A stretch of 64,000 nucleotides of DNA, from assembly GCA_902564385.1 (NCBI GenBank), contig CACFAT010000002.1, positions 1-64,000 of the forward strand. The letters are read 5' to 3'. The stretch's first letter is position 1. Every line of letters begins with the position of its first letter. Positions 51,371-63,402 of this stretch are shown piece after piece. The stretch is from an uncultured Pelagibacteraceae bacterium (GTDB lineage Bacteria; Pseudomonadota; Alphaproteobacteria; Pelagibacterales; Pelagibacteraceae). The notes beneath the pieces are model-generated. The model was not told the DNA's origin, did no database searches, and saw only the letters and a program-made list of their open reading frames with translations. Position numbers and translations under genes: made by a program.

Positions 51371-53446
51371 ATGGCAAAAACTCATCCACTAAATAAATAT
51401 AGAAACATTGGCATCATGGCCCACATAGATGCTGGCAAAACTACAACTACAGAAAGAATTTTATATTATACAGGAAAAAGTCATAAAATTGGTGAAGTTC
51501 ATGATGGTGCTGCAACGATGGATTGGATGGAGCAAGAGCAGGAGAGAGGTATTACAATAACATCAGCCGCTACCACTTGTTTTTGGAGAGAGCATAGGAT
51601 TAATATTATTGATACCCCAGGTCACGTAGATTTTACAATTGAAGTTGAAAGATCTTTAAAAGTTTTAGACGGTGCTGTTGCAGTATTTGACGGTGTTGCT
51701 GGTGTTGAACCACAATCTGAAACAGTTTGGAGACAAGCTGATAAATATAAAGTTCCTAGAATTTGTTTTGTTAATAAACTTGATAGAACTGGCGCAGATT
51801 TCTTTAGATGTGTGGATATGATTAAAGATAGGCTAGGAGCTAAACCTTTAGTTATGCAGATACCAATAGGAATAGAAGCATCATTAAAAGGTGTTGTTGA
51901 CTTAGTCAAAATGAAAGCAATCGTATGGAAAAACGAAGATCTTGGTGCAGAATGGGAAGAAAAAGAAATACCAGATGATCTTAAAGAAATTTGTGACAAA
52001 TATCGACAAGAATTAGTTGAGACAGCTGTTGAACAAGATGAAAAATTAATGGAAGCCTATTTAGGTGGTGAAGAAATTAAGCAAGAAGATTTGATTAAAT
52101 GTGTGAGAAAAGGATGTTTAAATTTTGAATTCGTGCCAGTTTTAACTGGTTCAGCTTTCAAAAATAAAGGTGTTCAACCATTATTAGATGCTGTTGTGGA
52201 TTATTTACCAAGTCCAGAGGATCTTGGATCAATTATGGGTACAAAACCAGGATCTGAAGATGAAATTGAAATGAAATTTGAGGATAGTGCGCCTTTTTCA
52301 GCTTTAGCTTTTAAAGTAGCAACAGATCCATTTGTAGGAAGTCTTACATTTATTAGAATATATTCGGGTACAGTTAAATCTGGAACTGGAGTTTATAATA
52401 CTTCTTCAGATAAAGAGGAAAGAGTTGGAAGAATGCTTCTAATGCATGCTAATTCAAGAGAAGACATCAAAGAAGCAAGTGCAGGTGATATAGTTGCGCT
52501 TGCTGGATTAAAAAATACAATAACAGGTCATACATTGGCAAATAAAGATGCACCAGTGTTACTTGAGCCAATGGAATTTCCAGATCCAGTTATCGAAATT
52601 GCAGTTGAGCCTAAATCAAAAGCTGACCAAGAAAAAATGGGTGAAGCATTAGGAAGATTAGCCAAAGAAGATCCTTCATTTAGAGTTTCATCAGATGAAG
52701 AGTCAGGACAAACAATAATTAAAGGAATGGGTGAGCTACATTTAGATATTATTGTTGATAGAATGAAAAGAGAATTCAAAGTTGAGGCAAATGTAGGAGC
52801 TCCTCAAGTTGCTTACAGAGAAACAATATTAAGTGCTGCTGAATTTGATTATACGCATAAAAAACAGAGCGGTGGAGCTGGACAATTTGCTAGAGTTAAA
52901 TTATCTGTTGAACCATTAGAGCCAGGCAAAGGTAGAGAAATTGAAAGCAAAATTAAAGGTGGCGCAATACCAAAAGAATTTATACCAGGTGTAGAAAAAG
53001 GTGTAGAGACAATTGCTGATGGTGGAATACTAGCTGGATTTCCTTTGATAGATTATAAAGTTACAATATTAGATGGTTTACACCATGATGTTGATTCAAG
53101 TGTTTTAGCTTTTGAACTTGCTTCAAGACAATGTTTTAAAGAAGCATGTACACGTGGAACTTTGAAACTTTTAGAACCTGTGATGAGAGTAGAAGTTGTA
53201 ACTCCAGAGGATTATATGGGTGATGTAATTGGTGATTTAAACAGTAGAAGAGGTCAGATTAGTACTCAGGAACAAAGAGGTAATGCAACAGTAATAACGG
53301 CTATGGTGCCATTAGCGAATATGTTTGGTTATATAAATAGCTTAAGATCTATGTCACAGGGTAGGGCTCAATACTCAATGTTTTTTGATCATTACGACAA
53401 GGTTCCACAAAATGTTCAAGATGAGGTAACAAAGAAAACAGGTTAA
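51371..53446 (+). CDS. fusA: Elongation factor G (ATG 51371)
   Basis: [31 protein letters not shown]. Confidence 0.98.
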   Translation: MAKTHPLNKYRNIGIMAHIDAGKTTTTERILYYTGKSHKIGEVHDGAATMDWMEQEQERGITITSAATTCFWREHRINIIDTPGHVDFTIEVERSLKVLDGAVAVFDGVAGVEPQSETVWRQADKYKVPRICFVNKLDRTGADFFRCVDMIKDRLGAKPLVMQIPIGIEASLKGVVDLVKMKAIVWKNEDLGAEWEEKEIPDDLKEICDKYRQELVETAVEQDEKLMEAYLGGEEIKQEDLIKCVRKGCLNFEFVPVLTGSAFKNKGVQPLLDAVVDYLPSPEDLGSIMGTKPGSEDEIEMKFEDSAPFSALAFKVATDPFVGSLTFIRIYSGTVKSGTGVYNTSSDKEERVGRMLLMHANSREDIKEASAGDIVALAGLKNTITGHTLANKDAPVLLEPMEFPDPVIEIAVEPKSKADQEKMGEALGRLAKEDPSFRVSSDEESGQTIIKGMGELHLDIIVDRMKREFKVEANVGAPQVAYRETILSAAEFDYTHKKQSGGAGQFARVKLSVEPLEPGKGREIESKIKGGAIPKEFIPGVEKGVETIADGGILAGFPLIDYKVTILDGLHHDVDSSVLAFELASRQCFKEACTRGTLKLLEPVMRVEVVTPEDYMGDVIGDLNSRRGQISTQEQRGNATVITAMVPLANMFGYINSLRSMSQGRAQYSMFFDHYDKVPQNVQDEVTKKTG

Positions 53447-53448
53447 TT

Positions 53449-53757
53449 ATGGATAAACAAAATATTAGAATAAAATTAAGAGCGTACGATAACAAGGTCT
53501 TGGATCAGTCGACAGAGGAGATTGTAAATACTGTTAAAAGAACAGGAGCTAATATTAAAGGTCCTATTCCTCTACCTACAAAAATAGAGAGATATACTGT
53601 TTTAAGGTCACCACATATTGATAAAAAAAGTAGAGAACAATTCGAAACCAGAACTCATAAGAGATTAATTGATATTATTGAACCAACACCTGCAACAGTT
53701 GAGGCACTAATGAAACTTGATTTAGCATCAGGGGTAGATGTGGAGATTAAAATATAA
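53449..53757 (+). CDS. rpsJ: 30S ribosomal protein S10
   Basis: [22 protein letters not shown]. Confidence 0.98.
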   Translation: MDKQNIRIKLRAYDNKVLDQSTEEIVNTVKRTGANIKGPIPLPTKIERYTVLRSPHIDKKSREQFETRTHKRLIDIIEPTPATVEALMKLDLASGVDVEIKI

Positions 53758-54467
53758 TGGATAACTTAGCTTTAATTGGAAAAAAAATAGGAATGTCTAG
53801 AGAGTTTTTTAAAACTGGACAATCAGTTCCAGTTACTGTCTTGAAAATGGAGACTGGAAGAGTAATAAACGTTATTAATAAAGAAAACAGAGGTTATAGT
53901 GCAGTCCAAATAGGATTTGGAAAAATAAAAAACTCAAAATTAACAAATGCTATGAAAGGATATTTTGCCAAAAAAAATACTGAGCCAAAAAAAACACTTA
54001 AAGAGTTTAGGTTAGAAAGTACTGAAAATTTCAAAGAGGGAAATGAAATTGGATTAGAGATATTTGAAAATGTAAAATTTGTTGATGTTAAATCCAAGAC
54101 AATTGGTAAAGGATTTGCAGGTGCAATGAAAAGACATAATTTTGGTGGATTAAGGGCTACTCACGGTGTTTCAATTTCACATAGATCACATGGTTCAACA
54201 GGACAAAGGCAAGATCCAGGTAAAGTTTTTAAAGGAAAAAAAATGGCTGGTCATATGGGAGATAAAATTAGAACTATACAAAACATTGAAGTTATAAAAA
54301 CTGACAAAGAGAACAATTTACTATATTTAAAAGGATCTATTCCTGGATCAAAAAATACAGAAGTTTTAATTAGAAAATCAGTCAAAGATATTAATCGAAT
54401 GTCAATTGAAGAGAAAATCGACCAAATTGAAAAACAAAAAAAATCAGCAGATAAAAAGAAAAAATAG
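53757..54467 (+). CDS. rplC: 50S ribosomal protein L3
   Basis: GKKIGMSREF, HRSHGSTGQRQDPGKVFKGKKMAGHMG. Confidence 0.97.
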   Translation: MDNLALIGKKIGMSREFFKTGQSVPVTVLKMETGRVINVINKENRGYSAVQIGFGKIKNSKLTNAMKGYFAKKNTEPKKTLKEFRLESTENFKEGNEIGLEIFENVKFVDVKSKTIGKGFAGAMKRHNFGGLRATHGVSISHRSHGSTGQRQDPGKVFKGKKMAGHMGDKIRTIQNIEVIKTDKENNLLYLKGSIPGSKNTEVLIRKSVKDINRMSIEEKIDQIEKQKKSADKKKK

Positions 54468-55091
54468 ATGAAAATAGATAAATTAAGTATTGATGGAAAA
54501 AAACAGAGCATAGAAGTCCTAGATAAAATTTTTAGTGCTAAAGTTAACAATCAATTAGTGAGTGGTGTTATCTATAAATTAAATGCAAACTTTAAAGGTA
54601 GAAAAGCAAAGACAAAGCAAAGAAACGAAATAACTGGCTCAACGTCAAAAATTTACTCACAAAAAGGTACTGGTAATGCAAGACACTCAAGTAAAAAGGC
54701 TCCTATATTTGTAGGTGGGGGAATAGCCCATGGACCTAAAGGTCAGGATAATTATAAAACTAGAAAGTTAAATAAGAGTGAAAAAAAAATGAGTATAGCC
54801 TCACTTATTACTGAAAAAAACAAATCTAATAACGTAATTATTTTTGATGATTTTGGAAAAAAAATTGAAAAAACAAAAGAAATGTTTGAACTTTTAAAGA
54901 AGTTTGATGCAAATAACTCATTATTAATTTTGGATACAAAATCAAAAGATAATATCTTAAGATCAACTAAAAATATTCCAAATGTAAAATTAACAGATGC
55001 AAATCATTTCAGTGCATTTGATTTAGTTAAATATAAAAAAATTATTTTTACTGAGAGCTCAGTAAAAGAATTGGAAAAAAGGTATCAATAA
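54468..55091 (+). CDS. rplD: 50S ribosomal protein L4
   Basis: KQRNEITGSTSKIYSQKGTGNARH. Confidence 0.96.
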   Translation: MKIDKLSIDGKKQSIEVLDKIFSAKVNNQLVSGVIYKLNANFKGRKAKTKQRNEITGSTSKIYSQKGTGNARHSSKKAPIFVGGGIAHGPKGQDNYKTRKLNKSEKKMSIASLITEKNKSNNVIIFDDFGKKIEKTKEMFELLKKFDANNSLLILDTKSKDNILRSTKNIPNVKLTDANHFSAFDLVKYKKIIFTESSVKELEKRYQ

Positions 55092-55384
55092 TGGATAAAC
55101 TAAGCTTATACGATAAAATCCTGTTTCCTGTTGTAACAGAAAAATCAACAAACCTATCCGAGCAAAATAAAATTGTTTTTAAAGTGCCTCAGAGCGCTAA
55201 TAAAAAAACCTTAAAAGGATCAATTGAAAAAATTTTTAAAGTTAACGTAACAAAAATTAATATTGTTAATAAAAAAACATTAATTAAATCATCTAGAGGA
55301 AAAAAAGTTAAAAAAAAGGGTTTTAAAAAAGCAATTATCACTCTTAAAAAAGGTCAAAATATTGACTTAACAACAGGTATTTAA
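55091..55384 (+). CDS. rplW: 50S ribosomal protein L23
   Basis: ILFPVVTEKST; gene order. Confidence 0.95.
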   Translation: MDKLSLYDKILFPVVTEKSTNLSEQNKIVFKVPQSANKKTLKGSIEKIFKVNVTKINIVNKKTLIKSSRGKKVKKKGFKKAIITLKKGQNIDLTTGI

Positions 55385-55387
55385 GTT

Positions 55388-56221
55388 ATGGCTTTAAAAA
55401 CATTTAAACCTTACACAAAGTCTACTAGAGGCACAATACTGACTAGTAGAGAAGGTCTTTGGAAGGGCAAACCTTATAAACCATTAACAAGTGCGAATTA
55501 TTCTTCAAAGGGAAGAAATAATTATGGTCGAATAACTTCCCGAAATCATGGGGGTGGACATAAGCACAAGTATAGAAAAATAGATTTTTATAGAAAAAAA
55601 AACGATATGAAGGCAATTGTAGAAAGAATTGAATACGATCCAAATAGGTCATGTCATATAATGTTGGTTAAATTTGAAGATAATCAAAAATTCTATTATC
55701 TTGCTCCACAAAAAATAAAAGTTGGTGATCATATTCAAAATGGTTCTTCTTCAGAAATTAAAATAGGAAATTGCTTACCATTACAGGATATTCCAGTAGG
55801 TATAGATATACACAATGTTGAAATACAGCCAGGAGCTGGTGGAAAAATAGCGAGAGCAGCCGGTTCTTCTGTAACGATATCTGGTATTGATGGAAATTAC
55901 TCAATTATTAAAATGACTTCAGGTGAAGTTAGAAAAATAGATTCAAGAGCGTTGGCTACAATTGGAGTATTATCTAATCCAGATCAAAAAAACATTAAAA
56001 TCGGTAAAGCTGGTCGATCAAGATGGTTGGGTAGAAGACCTCATACCAGAGGAGTTGTTAAAAATCCAGTGGATCATCCTCATGGTGGTGGTGAAGGAAA
56101 ATCTGCAGGTGGTAGACATCCTGTTTCTCCTACCGGACAATCAGCCAAAGGATTAAAAACAAGAGACAACAAAAGAACTGATAAATTTATAATAAGAAGA
56201 AGAAAGAAGAAGAGAGCTTAA
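55388..56221 (+). CDS. rplB: 50S ribosomal protein L2
   Basis: GRNNYGRITSRNHGGGHKHKYR, VDHPHGGGEG. Confidence 0.99.
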   Translation: MALKTFKPYTKSTRGTILTSREGLWKGKPYKPLTSANYSSKGRNNYGRITSRNHGGGHKHKYRKIDFYRKKNDMKAIVERIEYDPNRSCHIMLVKFEDNQKFYYLAPQKIKVGDHIQNGSSSEIKIGNCLPLQDIPVGIDIHNVEIQPGAGGKIARAAGSSVTISGIDGNYSIIKMTSGEVRKIDSRALATIGVLSNPDQKNIKIGKAGRSRWLGRRPHTRGVVKNPVDHPHGGGEGKSAGGRHPVSPTGQSAKGLKTRDNKRTDKFIIRRRKKKRA

Positions 56222-56224
56222 TTT

Positions 56225-56533
56225 ATGGCAAGATCTATTTGGAAAGGACCGTTTGTTGAGGAAAGTTTAATTAAAAAAGTTGAAAAGATTAAAAACGATC
56301 CTAATAAAAAACCAATTAAGACCTGGTCTAGAAAGTCAACAATAATACCTGACTTTGTAGGATTTAGTTTTTTAATTTATAACGGTAAAAAATTTATACC
56401 AATAACTGTGTCTGAAGACATGGTGGGACATAAATTTGGAGAATTTGCTCCAACAAGACAATTTTTTGGTCATACACCAGCTGATAAAAAAGCAAAGGTT
56501 GAGGGCGGAGCAAAAGGAGTTGATAAGAAATAA
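56225..56533 (+). CDS. rpsS: 30S ribosomal protein S19
   Basis: [26 protein letters not shown]. Confidence 0.97.
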   Translation: MARSIWKGPFVEESLIKKVEKIKNDPNKKPIKTWSRKSTIIPDFVGFSFLIYNGKKFIPITVSEDMVGHKFGEFAPTRQFFGHTPADKKAKVEGGAKGVDKK

Positions 56534-56535
56534 AT

Positions 56536-56931
56536 ATGAGTAAAAATAAAGATATAGATTTAAAACAAGTTAGATCAATAAATAAGAATGTAAGATCGAG
56601 TGTAAGAAAATTAAAACCTATACTTAAATCAATAGTTGGTAAAAAAGTAGAAATTGCGATTAGAGATTTGTCTTTCTCAGAAAAAAGAATTTCTAAAGAT
56701 GTTAAAAAAACAATTTCATCAGCAGTTGCTAATGCAGAAAATAATTTTCAATACGATATTGACAATTTAGTAGTTAAGGAAGCTTTCTGTGGCAAACAGG
56801 TAATAATGAAAAGATTTAGAGCGAGAGCAAAAGGTAGAGCTGCAGAAATTATGAAACCATATTCAAATGTAACAATAGTTTTGAGTGAAAAAATGAAACA
56901 AAAAGAGAAGGAACATGGGACAAAAAGTTAA
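56536..56931 (+). CDS. rplV: 50S ribosomal protein L22
   Basis: Gene order; [28 protein letters not shown]. Confidence 0.96.
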   Translation: MSKNKDIDLKQVRSINKNVRSSVRKLKPILKSIVGKKVEIAIRDLSFSEKRISKDVKKTISSAVANAENNFQYDIDNLVVKEAFCGKQVIMKRFRARAKGRAAEIMKPYSNVTIVLSEKMKQKEKEHGTKS

Positions 56932-57574
56932 TCCAGTAGGTTTAAGATTAGGTATCAATAGAGGATGGGATTCTGTTTGGTACGCAAAAAAACAGGACTT
57001 TGGAAATTATTTAATTGAAGACTTTAAAATTAGAGAATTCATTAAAAAAAATGTTATCAATTCAGGTGTTTCAAAAGTAATGATAGAAAGATCAGCAAAA
57101 AAATGTTTCGTAACAATTTATACTTCTAGACCTGGATTTGTAATTGGAAAAAAGGGAAGTGATATTGAAAAAATTAAAGGAAAATTATCAAGATTGAGCG
57201 CAAATGAAATAGTGCTAAATATAAAGGAAGTTAAAAAACCTGAGACAAATTCATTTTTAGTTGCCGAGAACATCGCTCAACAGTTAGTTAAACGTGTTTC
57301 CTACAGGAGAGCAATGAAGAGAGCAATGCAATCTGCTTTAAGGCTAGGAGCAAAAGGAATTAAAGTGTCTTGTAGTGGAAGACTTGGTGGTAACGAAATT
57401 GCAAGAACAGAATGGTTAAGAGATGGAAGTATTCCATCCCATACTTTAAGAGCAGATATCGATTACGCTGAAGCAGAAGCCTTGACTACTTATGGAATAA
57501 TTGGAATAAAAGTTTGGATATATAAAGGAGAAATTTTTACAAAAGAATTTAGCCAAGAAAGGAACAAAACATAA
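56915..57574 (+). CDS. rpsC: 30S ribosomal protein S3
   Basis: [26 protein letters not shown] domain. Confidence 0.98.
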   Translation: MGQKVNPVGLRLGINRGWDSVWYAKKQDFGNYLIEDFKIREFIKKNVINSGVSKVMIERSAKKCFVTIYTSRPGFVIGKKGSDIEKIKGKLSRLSANEIVLNIKEVKKPETNSFLVAENIAQQLVKRVSYRRAMKRAMQSALRLGAKGIKVSCSGRLGGNEIARTEWLRDGSIPSHTLRADIDYAEAEALTTYGIIGIKVWIYKGEIFTKEFSQERNKT

Positions 57575-57576
57575 TA

Positions 57577-57984
57577 ATGTTACAACCAACTAGAACAAAG
57601 TTTAGAAAAGCACATAAAGGAAGAATTCACGGCAATGCCTCCAGATGTAATGCTATGAATTACGGTTCTTTTGGATTGAAAGCAATACAGCCCGAAAGAA
57701 TTATATCCAGACAGATAGAGGCAGCTAGAGTAGCATTAACAAGACACATGAAAAGACAAGGCAGAGTTTGGACAAGAATGTTTCCTAATATACCTGTATC
57801 AAAAAAACCAACTGAAGTAAGAATGGGTAAGGGAAAAGGCTCACCTGAATTTTGGGCATGCAGAGTTAAACCAGGAAGAATTTTATTTGAGGTTGATGGA
57901 GTAACAGAAGAAATTGCTAGAGAGGCTTTATACAAAGCTTCGGCAAAACTGCCAATTAAATGTAAATTTATTAAGAGAATTTAA
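57577..57984 (+). CDS. rplP: 50S ribosomal protein L16
   Basis: [35 protein letters not shown]. Confidence 0.98.
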   Translation: MLQPTRTKFRKAHKGRIHGNASRCNAMNYGSFGLKAIQPERIISRQIEAARVALTRHMKRQGRVWTRMFPNIPVSKKPTEVRMGKGKGSPEFWACRVKPGRILFEVDGVTEEIAREALYKASAKLPIKCKFIKRI

Positions 57985-58173
57985 ATGAAAAAAAGTGAGA
58001 TAAAAAAAATGACTAAAGAGCAAGCTTTGAAAGATATTGAAAAATTAAAAAAAGATCTTTTTAACTTCAGATTTCAAAAAATTAATGGCCAGATAAAAAG
58101 TCCATCGAAAATAAGTGAAACGAAGAAGAATATTGCAAGATTAAAAACATTAGTAGTGAGAAAAGATGCCTAA
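57985..58173 (+). CDS. rpmC: 50S ribosomal protein L29
   Basis: Gene order; [19 protein letters not shown]. Confidence 0.92.
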   Translation: MKKSEIKKMTKEQALKDIEKLKKDLFNFRFQKINGQIKSPSKISETKKNIARLKTLVVRKDA

Positions 58174-58402
58174 AAAAGTATTAAATGGAATAGTTGTTAG
58201 CGATAAGCCAAATAAAACTATTACGGTTCTAGTTGAAAGAAAATATCAACATCCAGTATTAAAAAAAGTAATTAAAGCTAGAAAAAAATATAGTGTTCAT
58301 GATGAAGAGAATAAATATAAAAATGGAGATAAAGTATCGATACAAGAGTGCAAACCTTATTCTAAGTTGAAAAAATTTGAAGTAATAGGAGTTTCTAAAT
58401 GA
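58166..58402 (+). CDS. rpsQ: 30S ribosomal protein S17
   Basis: [23 protein letters not shown]. Confidence 0.96.
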   Translation: MPKKVLNGIVVSDKPNKTITVLVERKYQHPVLKKVIKARKKYSVHDEENKYKNGDKVSIQECKPYSKLKKFEVIGVSK

Positions 58403-58767
58403 TACAAGTCCAGACAGAATTATTTGTTGCAGACAATACTGGTGCAAAAAAGATTGAATGCATAAAAGTATTAGGTGGATCCAAGAGAAGATATGCAAGT
58501 ATTGGTGATACTATCGTTGTAGCGGTTAAAGAAGCAATTCCAAAAGGAAAAGTAAAAAAGGGCGCAGTTCATAAAGCTGTTGTTGTTAGAGTTAAAAAAG
58601 GAATTCATAGAAATGATGGATCAAAAGTAAGATTTGATAACAATGCAGCTGTTCTGACAGATGATAAAGGAGAGCCAATAGGAACTAGGATTTTTGGACC
58701 AGTTACTAGAGAATTAAGAAATAGAGGACAAATGAAAATAATTTCGTTGGCACCAGAGGTATTATAA
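58399..58767 (+). CDS. rplN: 50S ribosomal protein L14
   Basis: [33 protein letters not shown]. Confidence 0.98.
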   Translation: MIQVQTELFVADNTGAKKIECIKVLGGSKRRYASIGDTIVVAVKEAIPKGKVKKGAVHKAVVVRVKKGIHRNDGSKVRFDNNAAVLTDDKGEPIGTRIFGPVTRELRNRGQMKIISLAPEVL

Positions 58768-59006
58768 TGATTAAAAAAGGTACCAAAGTAAAAATATTGA
58801 CCGGTAAGGATAAAAATAAAGATGGTGATATTATTGAAATTGATAGAAAAAAAAATAGAGCAAAAGTCAAAGGTATTAACATGGTAAAAAAACATGTGAA
58901 GACTACAAAAGAAAAGAAAGGTGGAATAATTTCAAAAGAAAACTTTGTACATCTTTCAAATTTAGCAATTTCTGATACCAAAAATAAAAATGAGGCTAAA
59001 AAATAA
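58767..59006 (+). CDS. rplX: 50S ribosomal protein L24
   Basis: [23 protein letters not shown]. Confidence 0.95.
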   Translation: MIKKGTKVKILTGKDKNKDGDIIEIDRKKNRAKVKGINMVKKHVKTTKEKKGGIISKENFVHLSNLAISDTKNKNEAKK

Positions 59007-59560
59007 TGACACCTAGATTAAAATTAACCATAGCTAAAGATATAGAGCCAGCATTAAAAGAAAAGTTTGGTTATAAAAATTTATATATGGGCCCAAGAAT
59101 ACAAAAAATTGTTATAAATATGGGGTTAGGTCTTGATGGAAATGATCAAAAAATTTTGAAATCCTGTCAAGAAGATCTAGCAAACATCACGGGTCAAATG
59201 CCAGTAGTAACTAAATTTAAAAAATCTATTGCAAATTTTAAAACTAGAAAAAATACTAATTCAGGTTTGAAGGTAACATTGAGAAAAAATAAAATGTATG
59301 AATTTATCGATAGATTAACAAATATAGCATTACCAAGAATAAAAGATTTTAGGGGATTAAGTACCAATGGTTTTGATAAATTTGGAAATTATACTTTTGG
59401 TGTTAAAGAACATATTATATTTCCAGAAGTAAATTTTGATAAAGTTGATAAAATTAGAGGTTTAGACATTACAATAGTAATTAAATCTCAAAAAGTAGAA
59501 CATAGTTTTGAATTATTAAAACATTTAAACTTTCCATTTAGAGAAACGAGGAGTAATTAA
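59006..59560 (+). CDS. rplE: 50S ribosomal protein L5
   Basis: [40 protein letters not shown]. Confidence 0.97.
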   Translation: MTPRLKLTIAKDIEPALKEKFGYKNLYMGPRIQKIVINMGLGLDGNDQKILKSCQEDLANITGQMPVVTKFKKSIANFKTRKNTNSGLKVTLRKNKMYEFIDRLTNIALPRIKDFRGLSTNGFDKFGNYTFGVKEHIIFPEVNFDKVDKIRGLDITIVIKSQKVEHSFELLKHLNFPFRETRSN

Positions 59561-59865
59561 TGGCTAAAATGAGTGCAATTAACAAGAACAATAGAAGAAT
59601 AAAGTTATCAGATAAGCTTTATAAAAAGAGAATGAAACTAAAAAAAATAATAATGGATAAAAAATTATCACTAGAAGAAAGATTTAAAGCACAGCAAAAA
59701 TTATCAAAATTGCCTAGAAATTCAGCAAAAGTTAGAGTTATGAATAGATGCCAAATTACTGGTAGACCGCATGGTGTTTACCGAAAATTAAAAATTTCAA
59801 GAATAGCCCTTAGACAACTTGGTTTAGAAGGTAAAATTCCTGGAATGGTAAAATCGAGTTGGTAG
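59560..59865 (+). CDS. rpsN: 30S ribosomal protein S14 (no obvious zinc-binding Cys set)
   Basis: [25 protein letters not shown]. Confidence 0.97.
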   Translation: MAKMSAINKNNRRIKLSDKLYKKRMKLKKIIMDKKLSLEERFKAQQKLSKLPRNSAKVRVMNRCQITGRPHGVYRKLKISRIALRQLGLEGKIPGMVKSSW

Positions 59866-59875
59866 AAAGGAAAAT

Positions 59876-60268
59876 ATGAGTTTAAGTGATCCAATAGGTG
59901 ATATGTTAGCAAGAATTAAAAATGCTCAAGTAAGAAATCACAGCAAAGTTTTATTACCATCATCAAAATTTAAAGCCAAAATAGCTGACGTTTTAAAGTC
60001 TGAAGGTTATATTATTGACTACAAAATCAATGACGAAAAAAAACCATCAATTGAAATTAATTTAAAATATAATTCAGGAAATCCCGTTATAAATACTATT
60101 GAAAGAATATCCAAGCCAGGTAGAAGAATTTTTTCTAGCGCAAGCAGTCTTCCAAAAATTAATAATGGTCTTGGTATAGCAATTATATCTACTCCACAAG
60201 GTGTAATGACTGATGTTGATGCAAGAAAGAAAAAGCTTGGTGGAGAAATTATTTGTAAGGTATTTTAA
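59876..60268 (+). CDS. rpsH: 30S ribosomal protein S8
   Basis: DPIGDMLARIKNAQ; GIAIISTPQGVMTDVDARKKKLGGEIICKVF. Confidence 0.97.
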   Translation: MSLSDPIGDMLARIKNAQVRNHSKVLLPSSKFKAKIADVLKSEGYIIDYKINDEKKPSIEINLKYNSGNPVINTIERISKPGRRIFSSASSLPKINNGLGIAIISTPQGVMTDVDARKKKLGGEIICKVF

Positions 60269-60807
60269 TGTCTAAAATAGGAAAAATAAACATACCAATT
60301 CCAGAAAAAGTAAAGGTTTTATTATCTGGTAACACAGTTAATGTAGAGGGCCCACTAGGTAAACAAGCAATTAAATTAGATTTAGAGATGTTTGAACTTA
60401 ATATTAATGAGGGTAAAGATGTATCAATAAAACCTAAAAAACTTGATGATACTTCCAAAAGATTATGGGGTATGAATAGAAGCTTACTTAATAATGCTAT
60501 TATTGGAGCAAGCAATGGATATGAAAAAATACTTGAACTTACTGGTGTCGGTTTCAGGGCTGCTCTAAAAAGTAATGTTTTAAATATGCAACTAGGATTT
60601 AGTCATGACATAAATTACAATATTCCAGAAGGCATTAAAATAACTGTTGAAAAACAAACAACACTTAAAATAAGCGGCTCAAACAAACAGCAAGTTGGAA
60701 TGGTTGCGTCACAAATTAAAAGTATTAGACCACCTGAACCATATAAAGGGAAGGGAATAAAAGAAAAAGGTCAATATATTTTAAGAAAAGAAGGCAAGAA
60801 AAAATAA
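60268..60807 (+). CDS. rplF: 50S ribosomal protein L6
   Basis: [25 protein letters not shown]. Confidence 0.97.
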   Translation: MSKIGKINIPIPEKVKVLLSGNTVNVEGPLGKQAIKLDLEMFELNINEGKDVSIKPKKLDDTSKRLWGMNRSLLNNAIIGASNGYEKILELTGVGFRAALKSNVLNMQLGFSHDINYNIPEGIKITVEKQTTLKISGSNKQQVGMVASQIKSIRPPEPYKGKGIKEKGQYILRKEGKKK

Positions 60808-61157
60808 TGAGATTAAACACAATAGAAAGAAAAAAATTTAGAGTAAGAAAAAAGCTTAAAAGTGTATCGAAAGATAGATATAGATTAAGTGTTTCAAGAT
60901 CTACAAAAAATATAAGTGCACAAATAATAGATGATGTAAAAAATATTACCTTAGTTTCAGCTTCATCAATCGATAAAGAAATTAAAGGGCAAAAAAAAAA
61001 TAAATCTGAACTATCAACAATTGTTGCTGAAATATTAGCAAAGAAAGCAAATGAAAAAAATATAAAAAAAATTTACTTTGATAGAGGAATTTATAAATAT
61101 CACGGGAGAGTTAAAATTTTTGCAGAAACATTAAGAAAAAATGGAATGGAATTTTAA
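60807..61157 (+). CDS. rplR: 50S ribosomal protein L18
   Basis: [31 protein letters not shown]. Confidence 0.95.
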   Translation: MRLNTIERKKFRVRKKLKSVSKDRYRLSVSRSTKNISAQIIDDVKNITLVSASSIDKEIKGQKKNKSELSTIVAEILAKKANEKNIKKIYFDRGIYKYHGRVKIFAETLRKNGMEF

Positions 61158-61160
61158 TAT

Positions 61161-61661
61161 ATGGAAAAAAATACAGAATTTGTAGAAAAATTAGTTCACA
61201 TAAACAGAATAACCAAAGTTGTTAAAGGTGGAAGAAGATTTGGTTTTTCTGCATTAGTTGTAGTTGGTAACCAGAATGGAAAAATTGGTATCGCACATGC
61301 AAAAGCTAAACAAGTGCCTGATGCAATAAAAAAAGCAAATGAATTAGCTAGACGAAATTTGATACAAATACCACTAAGAGACGGACGAACAATTCATCAT
61401 GATATATATGGTAAGGATGGCGCAGGAAAAATTAAATTAAGATCAGCTCCTAAAGGAACTGGTATAATAGCTGGAGGTCCAGTTAGAGCTGTTTGCGAAG
61501 TGCTCGGAATAAAAGACATTGTTGCTAAATCTCTAGGAACAGCAAATCCGCATAATGTAATTAGAGCATGCATAAAAGCATTATCTAAACAAAACTCACC
61601 AAAAAACATCTCGAATTTAAGAAATAAAAAAATATCGGAAATAATTGAGAAAAGAGGATAA
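61161..61661 (+). CDS. rpsE: 30S ribosomal protein S5
   Basis: [26 protein letters not shown]. Confidence 0.98.
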   Translation: MEKNTEFVEKLVHINRITKVVKGGRRFGFSALVVVGNQNGKIGIAHAKAKQVPDAIKKANELARRNLIQIPLRDGRTIHHDIYGKDGAGKIKLRSAPKGTGIIAGGPVRAVCEVLGIKDIVAKSLGTANPHNVIRACIKALSKQNSPKNISNLRNKKISEIIEKRG

Positions 61662-62122
61662 TGACTTCTTTTAATACATTAAATAATTTAAAAACAAAAA
61701 AAATACGAGTAGGAAGAGGCATAGGATCTGGTAAAGGAAAAACATCTGGTAGGGGTGTAAAAGGACAAAAATCAAGATCTGGAGTAGCTATAAAAAGTTT
61801 TGAGGGTGGTCAAATGCCACTATACAGAAGATTACCCAAAAGAGGTTTCAATCCTATAAACAAAAATGACTTAGCAGTGATAAATTTAGGTGATTTACAA
61901 AAACTAATTGATAACCAGATAATCAGTATAGATACAAAAATAAATATTGATACATTTAAAAAATCTAAATTATTTAAAAAATCAATTAATAAATTTAAAG
62001 TTTTATCAAATGGTGATTTCAATTCTAAAATTGATATTGAAGCAGATTATTCTTCTAAGAATGCTAAAGAAAAAATTGAAAAAGCTGGTGGACAAATTAC
62101 TGTTAAAAATCAATCCAAATAA
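61661..62122 (+). CDS. rplO: 50S ribosomal protein L15
   Basis: RVGRGIGSGKGKTSGRGVKGQKSRSG. Confidence 0.96.
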   Translation: MTSFNTLNNLKTKKIRVGRGIGSGKGKTSGRGVKGQKSRSGVAIKSFEGGQMPLYRRLPKRGFNPINKNDLAVINLGDLQKLIDNQIISIDTKINIDTFKKSKLFKKSINKFKVLSNGDFNSKIDIEADYSSKNAKEKIEKAGGQITVKNQSK

Positions 62123-63402
62123 TGAGTGCTTCAACACAATCTAATGATTTAAGAAACAGAATATTATTTACACTATTTATACTTGCTGTTTATAGATTGG
62201 GCACATTTGTTCCCTTACCTGGAATTGATCCTGATCAACTTCAAATAATGATGGAAGGAAACCAAAAAGGTTTGTTAGGTATGTTTAATGTTTTCGCAGG
62301 AGGTGCTGTAAGCAGAATGGCAATATTTGCACTAGGAATAATGCCATATATATCATCCTCAATTATCGTACAATTACTTACAGGAGTATCTGATTATTTT
62401 AAAAATTTAAAGGCTCAAGGTGAAATAGGTAGACAAAAAATTACTCAAATAACTAGATATGGAACTGTTTTATTAGCAACTATACAAGGATATGGGCTAG
62501 CAGTTGGATTGGAGTCTTCAGCAGATTTAGTGATTAATCCAGGAATATTTTTTAAAATTTCAACCGTAACAACGATTGTTGCTGGAACTATTTTTTTAAT
62601 GTGGCTTGGCGAACAAATTACACAAAGAGGAATTGGCAATGGTATTTCATTAATTATTTTTTCAGGAATAGTTGCTGAAATCCCTAGAGCTTTAGTAACC
62701 ACGTTTGAATTAGGAAGAACGGGTGCAATTTCAACAGTAATGATAATTTTTATATTTTTACTGCTTGTTGCAACAATAATGTTTATTGTATTTATGGAAA
62801 GAGCGTTGAGAAAAATTCTTATTAATTATCCTAAGAGACAAATGGGTAATAAAATGTATGGTGGAGACTCTTCGCATTTACCTTTAAAAATTAATTCAGC
62901 AGGTGTAATACCAGCAATTTTTGCTTCAGCCTTATTATTATTACCAGTCACTTTTTCAAATTTTAATGTTTCGCAAAATGAAACATTTTTAAATATTTCA
63001 TCATATTTTTCACAAGGACAACCGTTGTATATGTTGCTCTATGCATCAGGTATAATATTTTTTACTTTTTTTTACACGTCAATAACTTTTAACCCAACTG
63101 AAACAGCTGAAAATTTGAGAAAATATGGTGGATTTATTCCTGGTATAAGACCTGGAGAAAGTACTGCAATCTATATCGATACAATTCTCACAAGACTTAC
63201 AACAATAGGAGCATTATATCTCGCTCTTGTTTGTTTAATGCCAGAATTTCTAATTGCAAATTATCCTATTCCATTCTATTTAGGTGGTGCATCAGTTTTA
63301 ATTGTTGTTGTAGTTGCAATTGACACTGTTACACAAATTCAAACAAGGATGATGAGTTCTCAATACGAGCAATTGATAAAAAAAACAAAATTTGGTAGAT
63401 AA
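62122..63402 (+). CDS. secY: Preprotein translocase subunit SecY
   Basis: RILFTLFILAVYRLGTFVPLPGID; 10-TM pattern. Confidence 0.98.
   Translation: MSASTQSNDLRNRILFTLFILAVYRLGTFVPLPGIDPDQLQIMMEGNQKGLLGMFNVFAGGAVSRMAIFALGIMPYISSSIIVQLLTGVSDYFKNLKAQGEIGRQKITQITRYGTVLLATIQGYGLAVGLESSADLVINPGIFFKISTVTTIVAGTIFLMWLGEQITQRGIGNGISLIIFSGIVAEIPRALVTTFELGRTGAISTVMIIFIFLLLVATIMFIVFMERALRKILINYPKRQMGNKMYGGDSSHLPLKINSAGVIPAIFASALLLLPVTFSNFNVSQNETFLNISSYFSQGQPLYMLLYASGIIFFTFFYTSITFNPTETAENLRKYGGFIPGIRPGESTAIYIDTILTRLTTIGALYLALVCLMPEFLIANYPIPFYLGGASVLIVVVVAIDTVTQIQTRMMSSQYEQLIKKTKFGR

Noticed and set aside
44746-52779. Minus-strand ORFs inside rpoB, rpoC and fusA
   Set aside because: Fully antisense to conserved genes; compositional by-products.
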